From NCBI RefSeq assembly GCF_026339935.1, contig NZ_JAPEPX010000001.1, positions 1,532,501 to 1,596,500 of the forward strand: a DNA stretch of 64,000 bases, read 5' to 3'. A model generated the notes under the pieces. That model was not told the DNA's origin and ran no database searches. It saw only the letters and a program-made list of their open reading frames with translations. This DNA is from Streptomyces sp. NBC_01551. GTDB taxonomy: Bacteria; Actinomycetota; Actinomycetes; Streptomycetales; Streptomycetaceae. Below, in pieces: positions 1-9,457 of this stretch. The stretch's first letter is position 1; every line of letters starts with the position of its first letter. The position numbers and the translations under genes were made by a program.

Positions 1-8
1 AGATCAGC

Positions 9-803
9 ATGAGTTCACGCAACAGCCAGGCGAACAAGGCGGCGGCCCGCGAGAAGCTGCGCGCCGAGCGCGAGCGGCAGGCCAAGAAGGACCGGGTGCG
101 CCGCCAGGTCGTCGTGGCCGGCGCGGGCGTCCTCCTCCTGGCCGTGGTCGGCGGCATCGCCTACTTCGTCAAGCAGGCCAACGAGCCCACCTACTGGGAG
201 AAGGCCGCGAAGGCCGAGCTGGTCAAGCCGAAGAACACCACGGGCGACGACGGCACCACCGTCGTGATCGGCAAGGCCGACGCGAAGAAGACCCTGGAGC
301 TGTACGAGGACTCGCGCTGCCCGGCGTGCGCGGGCTTCGAGCAGGCGGTGGGCGAGCAGGTCAAGAAGGACGTCGGCGAGGGCAAGTACAAGCTCCAGTA
401 CGTCGGCGCGACCTTCATCGACAACGCCGCCAAGGGCGAGGGCTCGAAGAACGCGCTGAGCGCGCTGGGCGCGGCGCTGAACGTCAGCCCGGAGGCCTTC
501 CTCGAATACAAGGCCGCCCTGTACTCCAAGGAGCTGCACCCCGAGGAGACGGTCGACAGCTTCGCCAAGGACGACTACCTCATCAAGGTCGCGGACACCG
601 TCCCGGCGCTGAAGGGGAACGCCGAGTTCAAGAAGGCCGTCGAGGACGGCACGTACGACCGGTGGGCGATGGAGATGTCGAAGGCCTTCGAGAAGTCCGG
701 GGTGACGGGCACTCCGACGCTGAAGATGGACGGCAAGAAGATCGAGACCCCGTCGAGCGCGCAGGACTACACGGCGAAGCTCGACGCGGCCCTCAAGGGC
801 TGA
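9..803 (+). CDS. Membrane-anchored DsbA-like thioredoxin-domain protein
   Basis: 264 aa. A charged, Arg/Lys-rich cytoplasmic N-terminus (about 1-33) precedes one membrane segment (about 34-55), with the rest outside the membrane. The exported part is a DsbA/DSBA-like thioredoxin fold with a CPAC redox pair (C104, C107) after a beta strand and the usual cis-proline strand near T235-P236. The family makes or isomerises disulfides in exported proteins. CPAC differs from the CPHC of E. coli DsbA, so the redox potential cannot be read from sequence. The window begins 8 bases before the ATG, so upstream context is missing. A strong hairpin follows at 856-890. Fold assignment is firm; substrates are unknown. 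Confidence 0.9.
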   Translation: MSSRNSQANKAAAREKLRAERERQAKKDRVRRQVVVAGAGVLLLAVVGGIAYFVKQANEPTYWEKAAKAELVKPKNTTGDDGTTVVIGKADAKKTLELYEDSRCPACAGFEQAVGEQVKKDVGEGKYKLQYVGATFIDNAAKGEGSKNALSALGAALNVSPEAFLEYKAALYSKELHPEETVDSFAKDDYLIKVADTVPALKGNAEFKKAVEDGTYDRWAMEMSKAFEKSGVTGTPTLKMDGKKIETPSSAQDYTAKLDAALKG

Positions 804-855
804 CCGGATCCGGATCCTGACGGTCCGCCAAGGACCGTCTTCCGGCCACCGCTTC

Positions 856-890
856 ACGGGCGGGCGAACTCTCAGAGTTCGCCCGCCCGT
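856..890 (+). terminator. Hairpin terminator after the DsbA-like gene
   Basis: A near-perfect inverted repeat (ACGGGCGGGCGAACTCT and its complement, 17 bases per arm around one base) lies about 50 bases after the stop and is followed by TTGCTTTC. A smaller 8-bp hairpin sits at 819-839. Strong GC stems with weak T-tracts are normal Streptomyces terminators. Confidence 0.7.
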
Positions 891-903
891 TGCTTTCCAG
901 GGA

Positions 904-932
904 TATACCCGCGGTTATACCCGGCAGTAATA
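904..932 (+). promoter_or_regulatory. Putative phoD promoter, possibly leaderless
   Basis: TAATAT at 927-932 resembles a -10 box and ends 9 bases before the GTG start at 942. No Shine-Dalgarno-like sequence lies between them, so transcription may start at or very near the start codon. Two TATACCC copies (904-910, 916-922) occupy the -35 region; I do not see a good PHO box. Inference from sequence only. Confidence 0.35.
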
Positions 933-941
933 TCATCGCCC

Positions 942-2609
942 GTGACCAGTCATCTCTCCTCTGTTTCGGCCACCGCGGCAACTCCGCGCCGCCGTACGGT
1001 CGTCCTGGCCGCCGCGGCCACGGCCGCCCTGGCCCCGCTCTCCGCACTGGGCGCCTCGGCCGCCCACGCGGCGGACGCCACCGCCCCCGCCTTCCTGCAC
1101 GGCGTCGCCTCCGGCGACCCGCTGCCCGACGGAATCCTGCTGTGGACCCGCGTCACCCCGGTCCCGGAGGCCGCGCCCGGCTCCGGCCTCGGCCCGGACA
1201 CCGAGGTGACCTGGGAGATATCCGAGGACAAGGCCTTCTCCCGGGTCGTCGCACGCGGTTCGGTGACCGCGACCGCGGCCGCCGACCACACGGTCAAGGC
1301 GGACGTGCGCGGGCTGCGCCCGCAGACCCCGTACTGGTACCGGTTCACCGCGGGCGCCACCGTCTCCCCGGCCGGGCGCACCCTGACCGCCCCGGCCCAC
1401 GACGTGAGCACCGCCGGGATCCGGTTCGGCGTGGTCTCCTGCGCCAACTGGGAGGCCGGCTACTTCTCCGCCTACCGCCACCTCGCCGCGCGCGGCGACC
1501 TGACCGCGATCCTGCACCTGGGCGACTACATCTACGAGTACCAGAGCGGGGGTTACCCGGAGGCGAAGTACGTCGTACGCCAGCACGAGCCGAAGCACGA
1601 GATCGTCTCGCTGGCCGACTACCGCACGCGCCACGGCAAGTACAAGACGGACGCCGACCTCCAGGCGGTGCACGCGGCCCATCCCGTCATCGCCATCTGG
1701 GACGACCACGAGTTCGCCAACGACACCTGGGCGGGCGGGGCGGAGAACCACACCCCGGGCGCCGAGGGCGAGTGGGCGGCCCGCGCGGCCGCCGCCAAGC
1801 AGGCGTACTTCGAGTGGATGCCGGTCCGCCCCTCCGTCGCCGGCACCGTCTACCGGCGGCTGCGCTTCGGCACCCTCGCCGACCTGCACCTGCTGGACCT
1901 GCGCAGCTTCCGCTCGCAGCAGGTCAAGGTCGGCAGCGGCTCGGTGGACGACCCGGAGCGCACCATCACCGGGCGCGCCCAGCTGGACTGGCTCAAGTCG
2001 GGCCTCGCGAGCTCGAACGCGACCTGGAAGCTGGTCGGCACCTCGGTGATGATCTCGCCGGTGGCGTTCGGCTCGCTGCCCGCGCACCTGCTGGGTCCGC
2101 TGGCCAAGCTGCTCGGGCTGCCGGAGGGCGGCATCGCGATCAACGTGGACCAGTGGGACGGGTACACGGACGACCGCAAGGAGCTGCTGGGCCACCTGAA
2201 GGACCGGAACATCAAGAACACGGTGTTCCTGACGGGTGACATCCACATGGCGTGGGCCAACGAGGTCCCGATGAACATGGCGACGTACCCGGGCTCGGGC
2301 ACGGCGGCGACCGAATTCGTCGTCACGTCGGTGACCTCCGACAACATCGACGACATGCTGCACGTGCCGGCGGACACCGTCTCACTGGTGGCCGAAACGG
2401 CCATCAAGGCCGCGAACTGGCACGTGAAGTGGCTCGACATGGACGCCCACGGATACGGCGTCCTGGACGTCACGGCCGAGCGCTCGCAGATGGACTACTA
2501 CGTGGTCTCGGACAAGCGCCGACCGGACGCCACGGCCGCCTGGACGCGCTCGTACCGCACGCTCAACGGCACGCAGAAGGTGGAGCGGGTGACTCAGCCG
2601 GTCCGCTGA
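942..2609 (+). CDS. phoD: Secreted PhoD-family alkaline phosphatase
   Basis: 555 aa. The N-terminus is a Tat-type signal: PRRRTVV, a hydrophobic Ala-rich stretch, then an AHA-type cleavage site near residue 43. The PhoD N-terminal domain follows ([20 protein letters not shown]), then the metallophosphoesterase domain with [19 protein letters not shown] and TGDIHMAW metal-ligand motifs. Family members are Ca/Fe-dependent phosphomono- or diesterases folded in the cytoplasm and exported by Tat. The GTG start has no ribosome-binding site and may be leaderless. Substrate (monoester, diester or teichoic acid) is not decided by sequence. Confidence 0.93.
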   Translation: MTSHLSSVSATAATPRRRTVVLAAAATAALAPLSALGASAAHAADATAPAFLHGVASGDPLPDGILLWTRVTPVPEAAPGSGLGPDTEVTWEISEDKAFSRVVARGSVTATAAADHTVKADVRGLRPQTPYWYRFTAGATVSPAGRTLTAPAHDVSTAGIRFGVVSCANWEAGYFSAYRHLAARGDLTAILHLGDYIYEYQSGGYPEAKYVVRQHEPKHEIVSLADYRTRHGKYKTDADLQAVHAAHPVIAIWDDHEFANDTWAGGAENHTPGAEGEWAARAAAAKQAYFEWMPVRPSVAGTVYRRLRFGTLADLHLLDLRSFRSQQVKVGSGSVDDPERTITGRAQLDWLKSGLASSNATWKLVGTSVMISPVAFGSLPAHLLGPLAKLLGLPEGGIAINVDQWDGYTDDRKELLGHLKDRNIKNTVFLTGDIHMAWANEVPMNMATYPGSGTAATEFVVTSVTSDNIDDMLHVPADTVSLVAETAIKAANWHVKWLDMDAHGYGVLDVTAERSQMDYYVVSDKRRPDATAAWTRSYRTLNGTQKVERVTQPVR

Positions 2610-2631
2610 CGCACCGTCAATCCTGCGGTTC

Positions 2632-2665
2632 GAAGGGGTGCTTGGTTCATACCAGGCGCCCCTTC
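2632..2665 (+). terminator. 15-bp hairpin between phoD and the metalloprotease gene
   Basis: GAAGGGGTGCTTGGT pairs with ACCAGGCGCCCCTTC across a TCAT loop (15 pairs including G-T). It starts 23 bases after the phoD stop and has no T-tract. Probably the phoD terminator. Confidence 0.6.
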
Positions 2666-2787
2666 AGCCGCTTCGGCAACAAATCTTTTACAAACGGGAT
2701 CTTGCCAACCGGCTGACATGCACACGTAAGCTTCGCGCCAGCGTGAGGAAAACCCTCACCCCCCACCACGCTTCGCAAGGAGTCCAC

Positions 2788-3774
2788 GTGCGCGCTTCCG
2801 CCCGCATATCCCCCCTGCTCCGCCGCCGCCTCATGGGTACGGCCGTTCTGGCCGGAACCCTGGCGTTCGCCCCGATCACGGTCCCCACGACCGTGGCCGC
2901 GGCCAAGACCCCCGCCGAGGTCTGTAACGAACAGGCCGCCGAGACCTCCGCCAACGCGCGCGTCGCCCGCCCCAAGGACACCAAGGCGGCCGACCCCAAC
3001 GAGGTGACGGACGCCCAGGTGAAGGCCATGGACGCCGACCTGAGCAAGAAGCTCGGCCAGATCGGGCCGCAGAGACTCATGCGCGCCGGCGAGAGCACCG
3101 CCGCCACGAGCATCCCCGTGTACTTCCACGTCATCCACTCCGGCTCCACCGGCAAGCTGACGGCGACCGACATCAGCAAGCAGATCGCGGTCCTCAACGC
3201 GGCCTACGGCGGCCAGGGCACCGGCAACGTCAACACCGGCTTCCAGTTCACCCTGGCCGGCACGGACTACACCGACAACGCCACCTGGTACAACGTCTCC
3301 GACGGCACCACCGCCGAGAAGAACATGAAGAACGCCCTGCGCAAGGGCGGCAAGAACGCGCTGAACATCTACAGCGCCAACCTCGGCGGGGGACTGCTCG
3401 GCTGGGCGACCTTCCCGAGCTCCTACGCGTCGCAGCCCAAGATGGACGGCGTGGTCCTGCTCAACACCTCGCTGCCGGGCGGCTCCGCCGCCAACTACAA
3501 CGAGGGTGACACCGGCACGCACGAGGTCGGCCACTGGCTCGGGCTCTACCACACCTTCCAGGGCGGCTGCTCGGGCAGCGGTGACTCCGTCTCCGACACC
3601 CCGGCCGAGAAGAGCGCGGCCTTCGAGTGCCCGACGGGCCGCGACACCTGCACCGCGAGCGGCGCGGACCCGATCCACAACTTCATGGACTACACGTACG
3701 ACTCCTGCATGTACCAGTTCACGGCCGGCCAGGTCTCCCGCATGACGAGCATGTGGAGCGCCTACCGCGCCTGA
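2788..3774 (+). CDS. Secreted M43-like zinc metalloprotease
   Basis: 328 aa from the GTG at 2788, chosen because AAGGAG lies 6 bases upstream and a clean Sec signal follows ([18 protein letters not shown], cleavage near residues 33-36). The frame is open to 2638, but that upstream stretch is the terminator and leader. The catalytic domain has [11 protein letters not shown] (HExxHxxGxxH, H245-H249 and following) and a downstream Met-turn region ([15 protein letters not shown]), as in metzincins of the pappalysin/cytophagalysin family. Cysteine pairs around the active site suggest disulfides. Likely an extracellular protease; substrate unknown. Confidence 0.88.
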   Translation: MRASARISPLLRRRLMGTAVLAGTLAFAPITVPTTVAAAKTPAEVCNEQAAETSANARVARPKDTKAADPNEVTDAQVKAMDADLSKKLGQIGPQRLMRAGESTAATSIPVYFHVIHSGSTGKLTATDISKQIAVLNAAYGGQGTGNVNTGFQFTLAGTDYTDNATWYNVSDGTTAEKNMKNALRKGGKNALNIYSANLGGGLLGWATFPSSYASQPKMDGVVLLNTSLPGGSAANYNEGDTGTHEVGHWLGLYHTFQGGCSGSGDSVSDTPAEKSAAFECPTGRDTCTASGADPIHNFMDYTYDSCMYQFTAGQVSRMTSMWSAYRA

Positions 3775-3845
3775 TCAGCGCACGAGCACATCAGCGCATG
3801 AAGGAAGAGCGCGTGAACGCATGAACGCGTGAGCGCATGAAGAAC

Positions 3846-3879
3846 GGGCGCGGTCCGGCGGGTTCGCCGGGCCGCGCCC
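3846..3879. terminator. Bidirectional terminator between convergent genes
   Basis: GGGCGCGGTCCGGCG pairs with CGCCGGGCCGCGCCC around GGTT. It sits between the plus-strand protease and the minus-strand hydrolase stop at 3896, so it can serve both. Confidence 0.7.
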
Positions 3880-3895
3880 TCATCTCGTTCGCGGG

Positions 3896-4465
3896 CTACA
3901 GCGTGTCGAGGAACCCGAGGGCGACCTTCCAGGTCTGCTCGGCGGCCTCCGCGTCGTAGTCGTCGAGCTCCGGGTCCGTGAACAGGTGACCGGCGCCCGG
4001 GTAGCTGTGCACCTCGACGTCCGCCCCGGCCCGCCGCATCCGCAGGTACCAGGCCGTCAGCCAGTCGTGCGGCTCGAACTGGTCCGGGTCCGCGATGTGC
4101 AGCTGCACCGGCAGCCCGTCGGCCGAGGCGCCGTCCTCCAGGTCCGAGGTGCCGTGCAGGAGCAGCAGCCCGCGCGCCTTGTCGTCGTGCAGGGCCAGGT
4201 GCTGCGCGACGGACGCGCCGAAGGAGAAGCCCGCGTAGACCAGGCCCTGGTCCGAGTACGGGGCCGAGGCCAGCACCGCGCGCTTGAGCAGCTCGTCGCG
4301 GCCGATCTCCTCCTGGTGGGCCATGCCCTCCTCGACGGTGTCGAAAGTACGCCCCTCGAAGAGATCCGGGACCTGGACCTGGTGCCCGGCCGCGCGCAGC
4401 CGGTCGGCTGCCGCCCGCACCGCGGGGCGCAGTCCGTACGTCGAGTGGAAAAGCATGATGTTCAT
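3896..4465 (-). CDS. Dienelactone hydrolase family protein
   Basis: 189 aa alpha/beta hydrolase of the DLH type. The nucleophile elbow reads GFSFGAS, giving Ser81 where classical dienelactone hydrolases have Cys. Asp126 (IADPD) and His160 (PGAGH) complete a plausible triad. No signal peptide, so cytoplasmic. It is divergent from the MscS gene, with about 50 bases between starts. Esterase/lactonase activity is expected; the natural substrate cannot be inferred. Confidence 0.85.
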   Translation of the reverse strand: MNIMLFHSTYGLRPAVRAAADRLRAAGHQVQVPDLFEGRTFDTVEEGMAHQEEIGRDELLKRAVLASAPYSDQGLVYAGFSFGASVAQHLALHDDKARGLLLLHGTSDLEDGASADGLPVQLHIADPDQFEPHDWLTAWYLRMRRAGADVEVHSYPGAGHLFTDPELDDYDAEAAEQTWKVALGFLDTL

Positions 4466-4515
4466 GGATCCATCGTGCCAGTTTCCGGGGGCCCCTTCCG
4501 GTTACGTTCATACCC

Positions 4516-5571
4516 ATGGAGATGGAGAGCGTCTTGCGCCCGCTGGCCGTCATCGGCGGTACGGTCGTCGTCACCCTGCTCGCGGGGTGGCTGCTGGACC
4601 TGCTGCTGCGCCGCGCCGACGCCCGGCACAGCGAGACCCCGCTGTGGGGGCTGCTGCGCCGGTGCCGCCTGCCGTTCCAGGTCACCCTGGGCGCGTTCCT
4701 GCTGAGAGGCTCGTACCGCCAGGCGCGCGTGCTGCCCGAACACCCGGTCGGCGTCGGCCGGGCGCTGACCCTCGTGCTGATCGCCGGGACGGCCTGGCTG
4801 CTGGTGCGGATCGCGACGGCCGTCGTGGATTCCATGTACGCCCGCTACGCCGCCGGAGCCCTCGACGACGCCCGGGTCCGCCGGGTCCGCACCCAGATCA
4901 CGCTGATCCAGCGGGCGGTCACGGCCGCCGTGGTCGTGGTGGCCGCGGCCTCGATGCTGCTGGTCTTCCCGCCGATGCGGGCGGTCGGCGCCTCGATGCT
5001 GGCCTCCGCCGGTGTCCTCGGCATCGTGGCGGGCATCGCCGCCCAGTCCTCGCTCAGCAACCTGTTCGCCGGGCTCCAGATCGCCTTCGGCGACACCGTC
5101 CGGATCGGCGACACGGTGGTCGTCGACAAGGAGTGGGGCAAGGTCGAGGAGATCACCCTGACCTTCCTGATCGTCCGCACCTGGGACGAGCGCCGCATCA
5201 CGATGCCTGTGTCGTATTTCACAAGCAAGCCGTACGAAAACTGGTCGCGCGGCGGCTCCGAGATGACCGGCACCGTCTTCCTGCACCTGGACCACTCGGC
5301 GCCGGTCCCACTGCTGAGGGACTGGCTGACGGACTTCCTGAAGGAGACCCCGGAATGGGACGGCCGCGGCGCCGGCCTGGTCGTGACGGACACCACACCG
5401 AACACCATCCAGATCCGCGCGACGGTCACCGCCAAGGACGCCGACGACCTGTGGACCGTGCGCTGCGCGGTCCGTGAGCGCATGATCGCCTGGCTGGTGG
5501 AACACCACCCCTACGCCCTCCCCCGCGTCACCACCACCGAGGCGACCCGCCCCCCGCAGGACACCCCCTGA
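4516..5571 (+). CDS. MscS-family mechanosensitive ion channel
   Basis: 351 aa. Hydrophobic segments lie near residues 8-30, 75-100, 130-155 and a pore-lining Gly/Ala-rich helix near 160-185 (LASAGVLGIVAGIAAQSSLSN). The MscS beta domain follows (DTVRIGDTVVVDKEWGKVEEI, then the TWDERRITMPVSYF stretch) and a cytoplasmic alpha/beta tail. The family opens under membrane tension to release solutes during hypo-osmotic shock. The stop lies 10 bases from the convergent antiporter stop. Confidence 0.92.
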   Translation: MEMESVLRPLAVIGGTVVVTLLAGWLLDLLLRRADARHSETPLWGLLRRCRLPFQVTLGAFLLRGSYRQARVLPEHPVGVGRALTLVLIAGTAWLLVRIATAVVDSMYARYAAGALDDARVRRVRTQITLIQRAVTAAVVVVAAASMLLVFPPMRAVGASMLASAGVLGIVAGIAAQSSLSNLFAGLQIAFGDTVRIGDTVVVDKEWGKVEEITLTFLIVRTWDERRITMPVSYFTSKPYENWSRGGSEMTGTVFLHLDHSAPVPLLRDWLTDFLKETPEWDGRGAGLVVTDTTPNTIQIRATVTAKDADDLWTVRCAVRERMIAWLVEHHPYALPRVTTTEATRPPQDTP

Positions 5572-5581
5572 CAAGGCACGG

Positions 5582-7171
5582 CTAGCTGCGCAGGCTGCGC
5601 ACGTCCAGGTGGCGCAGGACCCGGTCCACGATCTCCGGGTCCGCGCCGGGCTCGCTGCGCGCCGACAGGATCTCGTGGCGGGCGGCGGACATCATCTCCC
5701 GCTGGACGCGCTGGACGTCGCGGATCCGCTCCACCCGCTTCGCGTACGCCTCCCGGCGCTCCTCGTCGACCATGTCGGGGCTGATCCGCGCCCCCACGTC
5801 GTACGCGCGCCGGTACAGGATCTCGACCAGGTCCTCCGGGAGGTCCTCCACCTCCTCGATCTCCTTCAGCCGCCGCTTCGCGGCCTTGGCGGCGCGGACC
5901 GCGAGCTGCCGCTCGATCTCCCGCTCCTCGTCCACGTCGGCCTCGACGCCGAGCCGCTTCACCAGCCAGGGCAGGGTCAGCCCCTGGCACACCAGCGTCA
6001 CCATGATCACGGCGAAGGCGATGAACACCATCTGGTCGCGCCCGGGAAACGGCTCCCCGCTGTCGGTCCGGATCGGGATGGCCAGCGCCAGCGCCACCGA
6101 GGCGACACCGCGCATCCCCGCCCACCACATGACCACCGACTCCCGCCAGCTCAGCGGGATCTCCTCGTCGTAGTCGCGCCGGTCGTGCAGCTTCTTCGCC
6201 AGCCAGCCGGCGGGCAGCAGCCACACCAGCCGTACGCCGACCACCACCGCGATCACGATCGCGGCCCAGCCGGCCATCTCCCCCACGCGCCCGCGCGCGA
6301 CGCCGAAGACGTGGTGCAGCTCCAGCCCGATGAGGCCGAACGCGACGCCGGTGACCAGCATGTCGACGACCTCCCAGAAGGTGTGCCCGGCCAGCCGCCC
6401 GAGGACGTCGTCGGCGTCGTTGGCGTACTCGGCGAGGAAGAGGGCGGTCGTCAGCACGGCCAGCACCCCCGACCCCTGGAGCTCCTCCGCCACCACGTAG
6501 GCCACGAACGGCACGAGCAGCGTCAGCCCGATCTGCAGCGTCGCGTCGCCGAGCCGCCCCATGAGCCGGTTCGCCACCCAGCCGAGGGCGAGCCCGACCG
6601 CCACGGCGACCACGGCGGACAGCACGAACTCCTCCAGGGCGTGCGGCCAGGAGAAGGTGCCGCTGACGGCGGCGGCGATGGCCACGTGGTAGAGCACGAT
6701 CGCGGTGACGTCGTTGAAGAGCCCCTCGCCCTCCAGGATGGACACCATCCGGCGGGGTAGCCCGAGCGATCCGGCGACGGCCGTGGCCGCGACGGGGTCG
6801 GGCGGCGCGACCAGTGCCCCGAGCGCGACGGCGGCGGCCACCGGCAGCCCGGGCACGACGGCGTTCGCGGCGAAGGCGACGGCGGCGGTGGTCACGAAGA
6901 CGAGCGCCACGGCCAGGAGCAGGATCGGCCGGACGTTCGCCGCGAACTGCCGCCAGGAGGTGCGCTGCACGGAGGCGTACAGCAGCGGGGGCAGCACGAG
7001 CGGGAGGATGTACTCGGGCGGGACGTCGACGTTCGGCACCACCGGGATGAGCGCCAGCACCACCCCGCCGAGGGTCATGAGCACGGGCGCGGGCAGCCCG
7101 AGCCGGTCCCCGAGCGGAACGGTGACGACGGCCCCGAGCAGCAGCACGAACAGCAGAGCAAGCTGATCCAC
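5582..7171 (-). CDS. CPA1-type Na+/H+ antiporter
   Basis: 529 aa from the GTG at 7171 (VDQLALLFVLLLG). A TTG at 7201 would add ten Arg-rich residues that lack homologous character. About twelve membrane segments cover residues 1-410, with the ion-binding motif region APPDPVAATA and GLFNDVTAIVLY (Asn-Asp pair) typical of NhaP/NHE-like CPA1 exchangers. A hydrophilic, charged C-terminal tail of about 110 residues (EEREIERQLAVRAAKAAKRR onward) is probably a cytoplasmic regulatory helix. Predicted to swap cytoplasmic Na+ or K+ for H+. Ion specificity is not determined. Confidence 0.9.
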   Translation of the reverse strand: MDQLALLFVLLLGAVVTVPLGDRLGLPAPVLMTLGGVVLALIPVVPNVDVPPEYILPLVLPPLLYASVQRTSWRQFAANVRPILLLAVALVFVTTAAVAFAANAVVPGLPVAAAVALGALVAPPDPVAATAVAGSLGLPRRMVSILEGEGLFNDVTAIVLYHVAIAAAVSGTFSWPHALEEFVLSAVVAVAVGLALGWVANRLMGRLGDATLQIGLTLLVPFVAYVVAEELQGSGVLAVLTTALFLAEYANDADDVLGRLAGHTFWEVVDMLVTGVAFGLIGLELHHVFGVARGRVGEMAGWAAIVIAVVVGVRLVWLLPAGWLAKKLHDRRDYDEEIPLSWRESVVMWWAGMRGVASVALALAIPIRTDSGEPFPGRDQMVFIAFAVIMVTLVCQGLTLPWLVKRLGVEADVDEEREIERQLAVRAAKAAKRRLKEIEEVEDLPEDLVEILYRRAYDVGARISPDMVDEERREAYAKRVERIRDVQRVQREMMSAARHEILSARSEPGADPEIVDRVLRHLDVRSLRS

Positions 7172-7266
7172 TCCACCACCCTGCCGCATCCGCCGGCGCA
7201 AGCCGGACAGCCACGACCGCGCCGCCTCCGCGCAAGCGCCCCGGGGGACCGGCCCCGCGGGGACGG

Positions 7267-7758
7267 TTACGGCAGCGCGCGCCGCATGGAGCGGTGGGGG
7301 ATGCCCGCGTCCTGGAACTCCGGGCCGTAGGCCTCGTAGCCGAGGCGCTCGTAGAAGCCCAGCGCATGCGTCTGCGCGCCGAGGTCAACGGCGGTCAGGC
7401 CCCGCCGAACGGCCTCCGCCTCGATCGCCCGGACCAGCGCCACACCCACGCCCGACCCCCGAGCGGCCCGCGCCACGGCCAGCCGGCCGAGCGAGCCGAC
7501 GTCCAAGGACCCCGTCTTGCCCAGGGCCGAAGGCCCGTACAGCAGGCGCCCGGTCCCCAGCGGCACCCCGTCCGGCCCCTCGGCCAGCACGTGCACCGCC
7601 ACCGCGTCGTACGCGTCGTACTCGATCGACTCCGGCACCGACTGCTCGACCACGAACACCTCGGTCCGCACCGCGAAGCACGCCGCCATGTCCGCCTCGG
7701 AGACCGCCACCCGGACGGTGAAGGCGGTGGAGCCGGCGGAGGAGGCCGAGGCCGTCAC
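7267..7758 (-). CDS. GNAT-family N-acetyltransferase
   Basis: 163 aa from the GTG at 7758, which overlaps the RluD-like stop by four bases (GTGA), so the two are translationally coupled. The acetyl-CoA loop is [21 protein letters not shown] (R/QxxGxG/A type), followed by [19 protein letters not shown], the usual GNAT C-terminal strand. The fold resembles the ElaA/YjcF subgroup. Acceptor substrate unknown. Confidence 0.87.
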   Translation of the reverse strand: MTASASSAGSTAFTVRVAVSEADMAACFAVRTEVFVVEQSVPESIEYDAYDAVAVHVLAEGPDGVPLGTGRLLYGPSALGKTGSLDVGSLGRLAVARAARGSGVGVALVRAIEAEAVRRGLTAVDLGAQTHALGFYERLGYEAYGPEFQDAGIPHRSMRRALP

Positions 7759-8696
7759 TCGCTCTCGGCCCGGATCACATCCAGCGCGTGCTGGAGGTCG
7801 GCCGGGTAGGTGCTCTCGAACTCCACCCACTCGCCGTTCGCGGGGTGCTCGAAGCCCAGCCGGACCGCGTGCAGCCACTGGCGGGTGAGGCCGAGCCGCT
7901 TGGCGACGGTCGGGTCGGCGCCGTAGGTCAGGTCGCCGACGCAGGGGTGCCGGTGCGCGGACATGTGCACGCGGATCTGGTGCGTACGCCCGGTCTCCAG
8001 CTTGATGTCCAGCAGCGAGGCCGCGCGGAACGCCTCGATCAGGTCGTAGTGGGTGACCGACGCCTTGCCGTCCTGGGTGACCGCCCACTTGTAGTCCGCG
8101 CTCGGGTGCCGCCCGATCGGCGCGTCGATCGTGCCGCTCATCGGGTCCGGGTGCCCCTGCACCAGCGCGTGGTAGCGCTTGTCCACGACCCGCTCGCGGA
8201 ACTGGTTCTTCAGCGAGGTGTACGCGCGCTCCGACTTGGCGACCGCCATCAGACCGGACGTACCGACGTCGAGGCGGTGTACGACGCCCTGGCGCTCGGA
8301 GGCGCCGGAGGTGGAGATCCGGTAGCCGGCGGCGGCCAGGCCGCCGATGACGGTGGTGCCGGTCCAGCCGGGGCTCGGGTGGGCGGCGACGCCCACCGGC
8401 TTCATGATGACGACGACGTCGTCGTCATCGTGGATGATCTCCATGCCGGGAACGGGCTCGGCGACGAGCTCGACCGGCCGCGGCGGCGCGGGCATCTCGA
8501 CTTCGAGCCAGGCGCCGCCGTGCACGCGCTCGGACTTCCCGACGACACTGCCGTCGACCGACACCTTCCCCGCGGCCGCGAGTTCGGCCGCCTTCGTCCG
8601 GGAAAATCCGAACATACGGGCGATGGCGGCGTCGACGCGCTCGCCTTCGAGGCCATCGGGAACGGGCAGGGTGCGGATCTCGGGAATCGTACTCAC
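7755..8696 (-). CDS. RluA/RluD-family 23S rRNA pseudouridine synthase
   Basis: 313 aa. An N-terminal S4 RNA-binding domain (about 17-75) precedes the catalytic domain with [11 protein letters not shown], where D143 is the catalytic aspartate. C-terminal RTHQIRVHM is diagnostic of RluA-type enzymes. It isomerises uridine in large-subunit rRNA, most likely at RluD-type helix 69 positions, though target sites are not certain from sequence. It sits 52 bases downstream of lspA, an arrangement common in bacteria. Confidence 0.92.
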   Translation of the reverse strand: MSTIPEIRTLPVPDGLEGERVDAAIARMFGFSRTKAAELAAAGKVSVDGSVVGKSERVHGGAWLEVEMPAPPRPVELVAEPVPGMEIIHDDDDVVVIMKPVGVAAHPSPGWTGTTVIGGLAAAGYRISTSGASERQGVVHRLDVGTSGLMAVAKSERAYTSLKNQFRERVVDKRYHALVQGHPDPMSGTIDAPIGRHPSADYKWAVTQDGKASVTHYDLIEAFRAASLLDIKLETGRTHQIRVHMSAHRHPCVGDLTYGADPTVAKRLGLTRQWLHAVRLGFEHPANGEWVEFESTYPADLQHALDVIRAESE

Positions 8697-8748
8697 CTGT
8701 CGAGTATGCAGGACTCGGCGAAGGAGCCCTCCCGCCCGATGCCGGCGA

Positions 8749-9315
8749 TCAGTCCTTGTGGACGGTGCCGTCCGGGTCCAGGCCCCTGAACGACAGCAGC
8801 ACGATCAGGATGCCGCCGCACACGATCGCCGAGTCCGCGAGGTTGAACACGGCGAAGTGGGCCGGCGCGATGAAGTCCACGACCGCGCCCCGGAACACGC
8901 CCGGCGAACGGAAGATCCGGTCGGTCAGATTGCCCAGCGCCCCGCCCAGCAGGAGGCCCAGCGCGATCGCCCACGGCAGGCTGTACAGCTTGCGGGCCAG
9001 CCGGACGATCACCACGATCACACCGGCCGCGATGCAGGTGAAGATGATCGTGAAGGCCTCGCCGAACCCGAAGGCGGCGCCGGGGTTGCGGACCGCCTCG
9101 AACTTCAGCACGTCCCCGATGATCTCGATCGGCGCCTGGTGCTCCAGCTTCGCGACGACCAGCATCTTGCTGCCGAGGTCCAGCAGGTACGCGAGGACCG
9201 CCACCACCAGCAGCGCCACGATCCGCCGCCGCCCCTTGGGCAGCGCGGGCTCCGGCTCCGGCTGGGTGTCGTCCCCGACCTCGGGCGTACCGATGATGCG
9301 CTCCGCCTCTGCCAC
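8749..9315 (-). CDS. lspA: Lipoprotein signal peptidase (signal peptidase II)
   Basis: 188 aa with a hydrophilic N-terminal extension of about 30 residues and four membrane segments. The two catalytic aspartates are visible in GNLTDR and in FNLADSAI. The enzyme removes the signal peptide of prolipoproteins after lipidation in the membrane. First gene of the lspA-rluD-GNAT operon. A 7-bp inverted repeat at 9377-9403 in the upstream gap may end the preceding DksA-like transcript. Confidence 0.95.
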   Translation of the reverse strand: MAEAERIIGTPEVGDDTQPEPEPALPKGRRRIVALLVVAVLAYLLDLGSKMLVVAKLEHQAPIEIIGDVLKFEAVRNPGAAFGFGEAFTIIFTCIAAGVIVVIVRLARKLYSLPWAIALGLLLGGALGNLTDRIFRSPGVFRGAVVDFIAPAHFAVFNLADSAIVCGGILIVLLSFRGLDPDGTVHKD

Positions 9316-9457
9316 GTGAGTCCCTCGAACTAGCTCGAACCAGGTTGTCGAAGACAGCCCTGCCAGGTTCCTGGACCCTGACGAGACACGAGAGTACGTC
9401 AGGCCGCCCGCCCGCCGCCTGCCCAGTACCCCGCCGATACCGCGCCCGGCGGCGCCG

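Noticed and set aside
904..922. PHO box (PhoP site) before phoD
   Set aside because: The TATACCC pair is 12 bases apart and does not resemble the GTTCACC 11-base repeat pattern.
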